Of a stretch of DNA of 64,000 bases, positions 50,060-62,200 are shown piece by piece. Under the pieces are notes generated by a model. It was not told the DNA's origin. It did not search any database and was given only the letters and a program-made list of their open reading frames with translations. Both the position numbers and the translations under genes were made by a program. Every line of letters begins with the position of its first letter. Position 1 is the stretch's first letter. The stretch comes from Zoroaster sp. YZ-2022 (Eukaryota > Echinodermata > Asteroidea > Forcipulatida > Zoroasteridae): NCBI GenBank assembly GCA_029582265.1, contig CM055828.1:36421950-36485949 (forward strand), in the 5' to 3' direction.

Positions 50060-50233
50060 GCGCCCAAATCAAACAAGAGAGGGCGTCCTACAGAAAGTCT
50101 CTTCAGATCACACACACGGCGGCGCGGCCAGAAAACGGATCGAGTGCGTTCGTCTGAGATCCGGAGACGTTTGAAGATCATTTTGTTCAAAAGAATCGAA
50201 AAGGTTGAAAAACCAAACTTCTGTTGCCCTAAA
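50060..50233 (+). promoter_or_regulatory. CWC22: CWC22 5' UTR / promoter-proximal region
   Basis: The local GC rises around CACGGCGGCGCGGCC (50112-50130), about 110 bases before the proposed ATG. No TATA box is evident. The transcription start is not determinable from sequence. Confidence 0.4.
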
Positions 50234-50274
50234 ATGGGAGTAGATACCAACAAAGCATGTGCACGGAGCCCAAG
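50234..50274 (+). CDS. CWC22: CWC22 exon 1 (proposed start)
   Basis: It encodes [13 protein letters not shown] plus two bases, ending CCAAG|GTAAAT. Phase 2 fits exon 2, giving [13 protein letters not shown]. The alternative, an unseen exon elsewhere, cannot be excluded because the N-terminus of this protein is poorly conserved. Confidence 0.62.
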
Positions 50275-53200
50275 GTAAATATTGTTTTACAAATTTCCAT
50301 AAAAAGGGAGTCGTAACGTTAGATCGCCGATTTGACTCAAAGTCAAACTCAAACCATACAACAAGACAACTCGACCTGTCATGATATGCAAGTTGACTGA
50401 TTTCGTCATGTTGCGTCAAGTCGACCTCTGAGAAGTTCCTAAACCAATATGCTCAATATTTATATCAAATTAAAGGTCTTGATGAAAGAAATACAATGGT
50501 TTTTAAATCAAGAAAATCGGACGAGTAGTTTTTGAGGAATCCTGTTTTATTTAATCAAATATACAGCATTCGACGAATCCCTAATGTCATGACACGTACT
50601 TCAAATTGCTATTTTATGTACATTGAGGGCTTCAATGTACATTGAGGTGTGGAGGGCTTCGGTCAAGCACGTACGAACCAAAAACCCTATTCCAGGATAT
50701 TTATTTCATGAAAAATCAGGCATTTTCATCGTATACGGTGACATCCTCAGTCATACTCATGTCAGTAGGTACAGTGTAGTTTCACGCAAGCCGCTGATCG
50801 GATGGTGGCGCTATTTTTGATGCCCTTTTTTCTGTCGGCGCTGTGACCCACTGATAGTTCGTTGTCGCGCGCCGACCGTACACGTGAAAATGCATAGGCG
50901 AAATATCGCTAGCGCCTGGTTACGTTGATCAGGCTTAAATGATTGACTGGACGCCATTTTTATGAGCACTAAATTGTGCAGTCGATAAAAAAAATCTGCG
51001 ACGGGAAACCTTTCGTTATGGAAATACCGGCAACTGAATTTCGGTAAGTTAATTTCGATAAAAGGATACTACACACCGTGGTTATCTTAATTGGTCAGTC
51101 AATGCCAACTGTAACGTTTGTGGGAAAACAGTGCAACTTGCGGAAAATTGACCCGACGGCAAATAGAAAAAATCACCACTATCGGCGATTTGACTCGCTG
51201 AATCGGGGTGTCACGCATGGGTGGAATTTGGTATTCAATGTGATTTTTTTTGTTTTCATTATAAAAGGGGGACATGCTATATAGACACTTTGTTAGTACT
51301 ACAAGGATACGTTGCGGGCAAATTCGGTCACAACTTTTCAAATGAAACTGGCCTCCAAAATGACCAAATATTTAAATTTGTAACTTTGCATAGGGTTAAC
51401 CTATCATGACCATTTACCCCTCATTTTCTTTCTAATTTTTTGCTCTATCCAGTGATATGACATTTAAAAGAATTGAAGCAACTGCCTAATGAAACTGCCT
51501 AATGTTAGTTTGATCTTGTCAACTCCCCCGTTAGTGACCAACACGGTCATTGTACATGCGCAGTGGCAACTGTAACAGGATCCTTCTATTTTCTGAAGGG
51601 GAGAATTTTTTAGAAGGGAAATAAAGTCCAAAAACATCATAAAAGTGGATTTTAAAGATAGTTTTCGCTTTCTGTACCCCAAAAAATTGATAGAATCATT
51701 TAACTGGTTAGTGGTTGCAAAAAAATTCCAAAAAAATTCCAAAAAAACCTTTAAAAAGTGGCGGTCGGATATGACATTCTTTCCCATCTAATGTTAAAGG
51801 AGACGTAAATGCCATGGAGACATTAAAATATGGTATTTTAATGATAAAAAATAAATAGCTCATTGATTTTTAGTGAGCTACTTATAATTTGAAGCTTTTC
51901 CGAAGAGGATGTCACCGCTGATTAACACGCCCCTAAAAGGGGTCATTTGCACTGCATCCTGAACGTCTCTATGTGTGACGTCACGTAAAGAAGAAGGCTT
52001 GCTTCCGGGGGATGCCAGCCACATACATATATAATGTGAACGCGTTCATTCACATGCCTGCGCTTATATTGCCCACGCTGGAAAATAACATAGGAATGGC
52101 TGAATCGTCGTCAGATGAAATTGTGATACTTTACTGAGGTAATAAGTAACTAATAAACTGTCTGATGTGTAATTTTCGTTCACCAAACTGCTATCTTTGT
52201 GAAGAAATCGATCATTTAGTGACCCAAACTCGGTTGAAAAAAATTGAAAATGTTAAAATACGAAGGTCGCAAAAAAGCACCTTTATTGCCGCCGACCAGA
52301 AAATCTAGTCACAGTTTTCATTTATATCGAATTCTTCTAAAAGTTGTAAAAATTTATGTTATTTTAGTCTAACGTTATAGTGTATTTTTTCATGTATGAT
52401 TTGTGAATTACGCTGTATATTTATTGTTAACGATGTCCAAAACCCAACATGGCGGCGCACACAGTACATGTACATACATGTAGATCAGACATGTCGTATC
52501 TGACTTAGCGTTAGTTACTTGTCTGTTTTCACGTTTTAACGAAGCATCGCTTCGTCGCTTTGGCTTGTCGTTTGAGGGATTCACAGGCTTCTTTATTTTC
52601 GTTGAAATCAAAGTTTTCTTGAGTCTGGGTGCCTTTGACATCCCAAATTCCCCATGAAGGCTCGTGTCGAAGTCTTCAGCAGTAAACTTATCGCTACATA
52701 TCACGCTGGTTGGAGATGGCCCGAACCATTTTGCCCTCGTCAACCGCACTTTTGTGGCCCAAATTTTTCGTAGTGCCTCGTCTTTAGGGAACCTATGGTG
52801 GCTTACTCCTTCGCGAGGAGTATTACTACAGCCTGCTACGACACATCTTGTAGGCATGATGTATATTTTCAAGGAAATTTAGGATGAAAATATGTATACA
52901 CATATATTGGAGTTTTGACATAAGCGCATCGGACACGTACACACACAAACAAACAGCTGTGCATTGCTAGGAAATCATTCTTTAACTGACGTCACAGTAT
53001 CACGTGATGCATTACATCACTCAATTGCCAATAAAGTGGGGGGCTTGTGAAGTGGCATAAAAGTCTCCAAAATGAACAGAACAAACTTCAATTATGAAAA
53101 AAACTAACAAAAAACACATTTACATGTATTAAGAGCCATAATGGTTTTTATTTCTGTGATCCTTTAACGTTAGTTATTTAATGTATATTCAAAGGTCATG

Positions 53201-56200
53201 ATGGTTATTGTTAGGACATTCATAGGATATTGTAAACTATAGGAAAGCATTATAGGAATAGAGGAATTCGGGTCAACTCGTACCCAAATCAACTCATACC
53301 CAAGTCAACTCATACCCAAGTCAACTCGTACCCAAGTCAACTCGTACCCAAGTCAACTCGTACCCAAGTCAACTTGTACCCAATGATGCATTGTTACCGA
53401 GATATGCATCATGCATCATTGTCCAAACAAGGTATTAGCCAGCAAGTTATCCCTATTTTATTTTTGGACGCCCTGTAAAAATGTAGGATGCCTTTGAAGA
53501 CGTATGAAAAATATTGTTGCGTATGAAAAATATTAATACTGCATGGGTACGAGTTGACCTGGATACGAGTTGACCTGGATACGAGTTGACCTGGATACGA
53601 GTTGACCTGGATACGAGTTGACTTGGGTACGAGTTGACTGGGTACGAATTGACTCAATTTGGAATAGAGGACTGCTGTAACATCAGCCAATGTGTATACA
53701 AACTTATTGTTATTTTGCTGTGTAACGTTACATACTAGGGAAGGAAAGTGAAAAGAAAGAAGAAGTTTGGGAGATATTGAATGAATTTGTTCGAATTTCA
53801 CCAATCTATATATATCGTGGAACCCGCTGCTATATAGGATTCTAGCCGGCCAATCGTCATCGGGCAAGCTCGGTGGTCGAGAGGTAAGACGTCTGCACTA
53901 GTAAGCAGGAGGTCATGGGTTCGAATCCCGCCCGAGTCGCCTGTGTAGTTTTTTCACAGACACTCGGAAAGCACTGAGCATACAGTGCTATACACACGTT
54001 GGTGTAGGGCAAAATTAAATCCACTGTTTATCTCCCGACGCAAGAATTTCACCAATCTATATTTATCTATGGCTGCCGAGCTTCCTAAGGATATGAAGGG
54101 ATATCTAGTGAATCTACATCACAAGGAGAAATTATACACTATGTGGAATATGGGGCCATCTTGATTCTTGCCATGCATACAGTTATGCTGGTCAGTATGT
54201 TACTGTATTGCTTGCCATGAATACTCCTGTTTGGCATATGTGTCTTCTAGAAAGTTGAAGTTTTATATCGTAGCATACTGTATCTCTGATATTTGTTATG
54301 TGATTTTACAAACAGTGTGAAGCAAATCATGAATATTCATATTCATATGAATATTTATTTGGACAAGGCGAGTGGTTTTAGCAGCGGGACTACTAGATGC
54401 TGGGGTTTGGGTAGTCCGATGGTCTTGTGAAAAAAAATGAAATAACCAATTAAACTATACTTGTATGCACTTAAAAAATACGGACTCCACATTTTCACCG
54501 TTTTCAGGATTACTAAAAAATGTGAAGGACTAGTCCTGTGGGCTACCATAAAATACAAGTTAATTTTCGACTCCTGCTATAAATGCTCTTTGGTCAACTA
54601 AAAACTTGTTTCTTTTTCATTCCATCAATCATTCTTAACCCTCTGATTTTCAGTAGCAAAAAGAAAAGGCATAGTAGTAGTAGTAGCAGCAGCAGCAGCA
54701 GTGATTCAGATTCCAGTGGGAGTGACTCCAGCACAAGTAGCAGCAGCAGTAGTAACAGCAGTTCAAGTAATAGCAGTAGCTCTTCATCAGAGGTTAATCG
54801 TCGAGAGATACGACGTCGGAACTCCAAGGAAAGAAACAGGAATGAGACAGAAGACAACAGAGGGAGTAGTTCCTCAATGGGGAGGAAGGACAATGATGAT
54901 GATGATAAGATGAAAACATTGATATCTCCTCGTAGTCCAGATGAAGCACCTCCTGATTTGACATTAAGGTATTGCATCACTTAACCCTAACCATTCTAAA
55001 TCCTTCAAAATCAACCGGAGGATTTGAATGATTTTGTAGGATTGAGGTAGGATTTGAATTTTCGATGACTTTGCCTATCAAAAATCAGTGATATACATAT
55101 CAGTTGATTTAAACTTAAAGGATTGGAAATAGTACAAATCCTGCATAAACTCATATGGGTTGATTTTTGAAGGATTGAGGTAGCAGGGATCCTCCATAAA
55201 ACTCATATTGGTTGATTTTAAAGGTTTGAGGCTGTTACCAGCGATGAGTATCAAGGGGGTTAGGGTTAATGATTAAGCATGTACCCCATAGCACAATGCC
55301 ACACAGTACACGGAATTCACAATTTGCTAATCAAAAATTTAAGATTTTCTTTTCAAAATTAGTATTACACACAAATTTGGTGAAACATTGAGAATTTTAC
55401 AGTTATTGCTGTAATAATTTTAACAAAAGTACAAATATTTTTCACAAAAATTACAGATCTCCAAAAACAATTCCTATGACCAGTCACAGATCGTCTCTAG
55501 CTGTACAATATGACAAGGGGTCAGCACGTCCAGGTCATAGGTCACCAGAAGGGGAAGTAGAGGACATGGAGACGCTGAGTATTGGTAAACGCTCTGATGA
55601 TGAGCTTTCTATTGGTCCTGATGATAAGGATATGTATGAGGTTGACGATGTGCCCAGGGAACAAAAGAAAAGACGTAGCAGGTACATTAAGAAGATACTT
55701 AGGGAAAAGAGAACATGAAAACCAGCAGGTTTATAAAGGGCTATGGACATATAATATACAGAAATATCAGAAGTTTATTACCTACATGAAGTGTGCCACT
55801 CGTGTAATAACCTAGTCCACGGCACAGTACCAGAAGTCTGTTACCTACATGAAGTGTGCCACTCGTGTAATAACCTAGTCCACGGCACAGTACCAGAAGT
55901 CTGTTACCTACATGAAGTGTGCCACTCGTGTAATAACCTAGTCCACGGCACAGTACCAGAAGTCTGTTACCTACATGAAGTGTGCCACTCGTGTAATAAC
56001 CTAGTCCATGGCACAGTACCAGAAGTCTGTTACCTACATGAAGTGTGCCACTCGTGTAATAACCTAGTCCACGGCACAGTACCAGAAGTCTGTTACCTAC
56101 ATGAAGTGTGCCACTCGTGTAATAACCTAGTCCACGGCACAGTACCAGAAGTCTGTTACCTACATGAAGTGTGCCACTCGTGTAATAACCTAGTCCACGG

Positions 56201-59200
56201 CATAGTACCAGAAGTCTGTTACCTACATGAAGTGTGCCACTCGTGTAATAACCTAGTCCATGGCATAGTACCAGAAGTCTGTTACCTACATGAAGTGTGC
56301 CACTCGTGTAATAACCTAGTCCACGGCACAGTACCAGAAGTCTGTTACCTACATGAAGTGTGCCACTCGTGTAATAACCTAGTCCAAGGCACAGTACCAG
56401 AAGTCTGTTACCTACATGAAGTGTGCCACTCGTGTAATAACCTAGTCCACGGCACAGTACCAGAAGTCTGTTACCTACATGAAGTGTGCCACTCGTGTAA
56501 TAACCTAGTCCACGGCACAGTACCAGAAGTCTGTTACCTACATGAAGTGTGCCACTCGTGTAATAACCTAGTCCGCGGCATTGTACCAGAAGTCTGTTAC
56601 CTACATGAAGTGTGCCACTCGTGTAATAACCTAGTCCACGGCATTGTACCAGAAGTCTGTTACCTACATGAAGTGTGCCACTCGTGTAATAACCTAGTCC
56701 GCGGCATTGTACCAGAAGTCTGTTACCTACATGAAGTGTGCCACTCGTGTAATAACCTAGTCCACGGCACAGTACCAGAAGTCTGTTACCTACATGAAGT
56801 GTGCCACTCGTGTAATAACCTAGTCCACGGCACAGTACCAGAAGTCTGTTACCTACATGAAGTGTGCCACTCGTGTAATAACCTAGTCCACGGCACAGTA
56901 CCAGAAGTCTGTTACCTACATGAAGTGTGCCACTCGTGTAATAACCTAGTCCAAGGCACAGTACCAGAAGTCTATTACCTACATGAAGTGTGCCACTCGT
57001 GTACTGACCTAGTCCACGGCACAGTACCAGAAGTCTGTTACCTACATGAAGTGTGCCACTCGTGTAATAACCTAGTCCACGGCACAGTACCAGAAGTCTG
57101 TTACCTACATGAAGTGTGCCACTCGTGTAATAACCTAGTCCATGGCACAGTACCAGAAGTCTGTTACCTACATGAAGTGTGCCACTGTGTAATAACCTAG
57201 TCCACGGCACAGTACCAGAAGTCTGTTACCTACATGAAGTGTGCCACCGTGTAATAACCTAGTCCACGGCACAGTACCAGAAGTCTGTTACCTACATGAA
57301 GTGTGCCACCTGTGTGTAATAACCTAGTCCAAGGCACAGTACCAGAAGTCTGTTACCTACATGAAGTGTGCCACCGTGTAATAACCTAGTCCACGGCACA
57401 GTACCAGAAGTCTGTTACCTACATGAAGTGTGCCACTGTAATAACCTAGTCCATGGCATAGTACCAGAAGTCTGTTACCTACATGAAGTGTGCCACTCGT
57501 GTAATAACCTAGTCCAAGGCAAAGTACCAGAAGTCTGTTACCTACATGAAGTGTGCCACTCGGTGTAATAACCTAGTCCACGGCACAGTACCAGAAGTCT
57601 GTTACCTACATGAAGTGTGCCACCTGTAATAACCTAGTCCATGGCACAGTACCAGAAGTCTGTTACCTACATGAAGTGTGCCACTCGTGTAATAACCTAG
57701 TCCACGGCACAGTACCAGAAGTCTGTTACCTACATGAAGTGTGCCACTGTGTAATAACCTAGTCCACGGCACAGTACCAGAAGTCTGTTACCTACATGAA
57801 GTGTGCCACTCGTGTAATAACCTAGTCCATGGCACAGTACCAGAAGTCTGTTACCTACATGAAGTGTGCCACTCGTGTAATAACCTAGTCCACGGCACAG
57901 TACCAGAAGTCTGTTACCTACATGAAGTGTGCCACTCGTGTAATAACCTAGTCCACGGCATAGTACCAGAAGTCTGTTACCTATATGAAGTGTGCCACTC
58001 GTGTAATAACCTAGTCCACGGCACAGTACCAGAAGTCTGTTACCTACATGAAGTGTGCCACTCGTGTAATAACCTAGTCCACGGCACAGTACCAGAAGTC
58101 TGTTACCTACATGAAGTGTGCCACTCGTGTAATAACCTAGTCCACGGCACAGTACCAGAAGTCTGTTACCTACATGAAGTGTGCCACTCGTGTAATAACC
58201 TAGTCCACGGCACAGTACCAGAAGTCTGTTACCTACATGAAGTGTGCCACTCGTGTAATAACCTAGTCCATGGCACAGTACCAGAAGTCTGTTACCTACA
58301 TGAAGTGTGCCACTCGTGTAATAACCTAGTCCACGGCACAGTACCAGAAGTCTGTTACCTACATGAAGTGTGCCACTCGTGTAATAACCTAGTCCATGGC
58401 ACAGTACCAGAAGTCTGTTACCTACATGAAGTGTGCCACTGTAATAACCTAGTCCATGGCACAGTACCAGAAGTCTGTTACCTACATGAAGTGTGCCACT
58501 CGTGTAATAACCTAGTCCACGGCACAGTACCAGAAGTCTGTTACCTACATGAAGTGTGCCACTCGTGTAATAACCTAGTCCATGGCACAGTACCAGAAGT
58601 CTGTTACCTACATGAAGTGTGCCACTCGTGTAATAACCTAGTCCACGGCACAGTACCAGAAGTCTGTTACCTACATGAAGTGTGCCACTCGTGTAATAAC
58701 CTAGTCCATGGCACAGTACCAGAAGTCTGTTACCTACATGAAGTGTGCCACTGTGTAATAACCTAGTCCACGGCACAGTACCAGAAGTCTGTTACCTACA
58801 TGAAGTGTGCCACTGGTGTAATAACCTAGTCCATGGCACGGTACCAGAAGTCTATTACCTACATGAAGTGTGCCACTGTGTAATAACCTAGTCCATGGCA
58901 CAGTACCAGAAGTCTGTTACCTACATGAAGTGTGCCACTGGTGGTAATAACCTAGTCCATGGCACAGTACCAGAAGTCTGTTACCTACATGAAGTGTGCC
59001 ACTGGGTGTAATAACCTAGTCCATGGCATAGTACCAGAAGTCTGTTACCTACATGAAGTGTGCCACTGTGTAATAACCTAGTCCACGGCACAGTACCAGA
59101 AGTCTGTTACCTACATGAAGTGTGCCACTTTCGTGTAATAACCTAGTCCATGGCACAGTACCAGAAGTCTGTTACCTACATGAAGTGTGCCACTGTGTAA

Positions 59201-62200
59201 TAACCTAGTCCATGGCACAGTACCAGAAGTCTGTTACCTACATGAAGTGTGCCACTCGTGTAATAACCTAGTCCATGGCACAGTACCAGAAGTCTGTTAC
59301 CTACATGAAGTGTGCCACTCGTGTAATAACCTAGTCCAAGGCACAGTACCAGAAGTCTGTTACCTACATGAAGTGTGCCACTCGTGTAATAACCTAGTCC
59401 ATGGCACAGTAAAAGAAGTCTGTTACCTACATGAAGTGTGCCACTGTGTAATAACCTAGTCCACGGCACAGTACCAGAAGTCTGTTACCTACATGAAGTG
59501 TGCCACTCGTGTAATAACCTAGTCCATGGCACAGTACCAGAAGTCTGTTACCTACATGAAGTGTGCCACTCGTGTAATAACCTAGTCCATGGCACAGTAC
59601 CAGAAGTCTGTTACCTACATGAAGTGTGCCACTCGTGTAATAACCTAGTCCATGGCATAGTACCAGAAGTCTGTTACCTACATGAAGTGTGCCACTCGTG
59701 TCCATGGCATAGTATTCCAAGAAAATGCATTTGGCCCATTCGTGACGTTTTCTTCCACAAACTGACTCACAAGGTCTCAAAAAGAAGCAGTGCAGTCTGG
59801 GAGACTTAGCCAACTTACCTTAGCATTTAGGAACTAGGTTCGTGTGGAAACGCGTATCCCATGATGCCCCATGGCAGACCAGGCAGGGGGAGCAAAACCC
59901 GTAACCAAGCTCGTTGTGCGTGCGCGCATTTGGAGTACAATGTCGCGGGATACATTCCTAGTAATATGTTACTGATTTTATCTCCCAAAAATCTGCAAGA
60001 TCAGCATTTCATACAAATAGCTTTTTGATGTTTACATAAAAAAGGTAAAAGTTTATTTATATTTATTCCCATCAAATAAAATCTTAGAAATTGTTATTTC
60101 AAAACCTTCATTTTAGAAACAACTACTGTACAATGTTGTATACAACACTATTCCCTAAACTTCCTCTTTGTATCCATGACAGACCTGAAGCCTATAGTGA
60201 CAATGAGGAGGAGAATTCAGACAGTGATGATAGTTATTCTTGGCGTACTGAGCGTGTTAAGTCTGTCTTACAAAGCCGTGTCCATAAGCCTGAGGAGGGA
60301 CGCCAACGTCACCGGTCGGCTTCTTACGAGAGGTAAGTGAATCAGTCAAAAAGCTCTGGGATATCCACATTTTCAAAACAAGTTTCATGAGATGTCTCTG
60401 AAATTTCAGATACATACCACTCAGTCATGATACTCCATTAGTAATTGTCTCAAATTGTGTCAAATTATTAAAAAAGCAAAGGAATTAAACACTATTTCTG
60501 CGGAAATTTTGTATAGCGATTATAATTATTTGTTGTTTTGTAGAAATATAAGCTAAGCAAGTTTTATTAGATAACTAGAGTTTATTTTCATGATGTAAAC
60601 AGTCACATCATGATATTTTACATTTTTTATAAATAATCAGTTAAGTGCAACAACACTTGAACCAAACAGAGTTTCTGCATAAAGAAAGATTGTTGTACCA
60701 ATTTATACATTAAAATCAGAAAGAATGTTGAGATACAATAAAGTAGGTCTGTGTTATGACATAATATATTTTGCTTTTATATCAGAGAGGAGTTTGATAC
60801 TGGGGGTCGTTTCCGTAGTGTTGTTGGGACAACTATAAAGAGACAATCAGGTCGTGTCTCCCCAGAGAGTGGGGAAATAACAGGAAGTGATGAAGACAAA
60901 GAAAAAAGAAATTCTAGTGATAGACAGGGTGAGAGAGATAAAGACAACAAAAGATCACCTGATCGCCAAAGGTAAAATTTAACAATACAGACTAATTTTT
61001 GTTTCAGTTAAAACCTGCGTCAAATAGCCACCTACAGGTGTAATACAACATGGCTTCACTGTTGAAGTATTCCCAGTGTGACGGTCTTCTGCATTTCTGC
61101 ATGAATAAGTGCCATAAATTGAGACTGATAATCCTTTAAATCACTTCAAGTGCTGTACATTTTTGTGATCAAGCATTTTCTTTTGTACATTTCTGAATCA
61201 ACAAATAGTCAATGTAATTGTTGATTGAAATTCTTTATATTTTTCCCAGAAGCAGACATTCTGAAGAAAGAAAGAGAACCCATGACAAAGATCCAGAAAG
61301 ACGTAGTCATAGAGACAGAGGAAGACAACACAGAGATGAAGAACAAGAGTATCGAGAAGCTGAGAGAAACTTCAGAAAGCGACGTTTCAATAGGACGCAG
61401 GAAGAGACAAGACACCGACGTGACCGAGATCACAATGAGTATTTATACCCTCATATACTCTTAGTACAATCTGTCAGCGAGCTAACAGACCAGACAAAAT
61501 CAGACAGCCGTTAATTAATGGAAAAGTGGGATAACTGCAAACAACTGTACTAAGTACACATTCAGTGTGTTTTAAAGTGGACTTGTTAATAGAAACTTAC
61601 TAATAACAAGTTTCTAGTTGCATTTATGTTTTTCACTTGGTTCCAAACTGCTCTGTGTCAGTTATACTCTCAGTACAATCTGTCAGCGAGCTAACAGACC
61701 AGACAAAACCAGACAGCCGTTAATTAATGGAATAGTGGGATAACTGCAAACAACTGTACTAAGTACACATTCAGTGGGTTTTAAAGTAGACTTGTTAATA
61801 CAAACTTACTAATAACAAGTTTCTAGTTGCATTTATGTTTTTCACTTGTTCCAAACTGCTCTGTGTCAGTTTCTATGTGGACATCATCAAATCATAGTCC
61901 TCGTCTTTCTTTTTAGGAGAGACTCAAGACGAATTGAAAAAGAAGAAAAGACAACCCAAGAGAAGGAGGAGCAACCCCCAGAGAAGAAGAAGAGGAAGGA
62001 GACAGTAGACACGCCCCTTCAAAGTAAGACAGGCGGAGCCTACATACCTCCAGCTAAGCTGAAATTGATGCAAGCCCAGATATCAGATAAATCAAGGTAA
62101 GGAAACAAAAGAGTTGTTTTACGTTCTGACCTGATTCAAAAGGTGTGTTTCTAGATCAATATTTAAAATTTTGTTGTTTTTGAAAGAATCTAAATAAATA

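Noticed and set aside
53266..53660. CRISPR-like array
   Set aside because: Units are directly adjacent without unique spacers, the arms are inverted to each other, and the DNA is eukaryotic.
53868..53945. Functional tRNA gene
   Set aside because: The anticodon loop is irregular, the acceptor stem has mismatches, and the similarity continues into a SINE-like body.
55741..58776. Open frames of 489, 469, 348 and 341 codons on both strands as a repetitive protein
   Set aside because: They follow from a 63 bp repeat unit without stops. Both strands are open equally, the frame breaks at each indel, and the region lies within a phase-consistent CWC22 intron.
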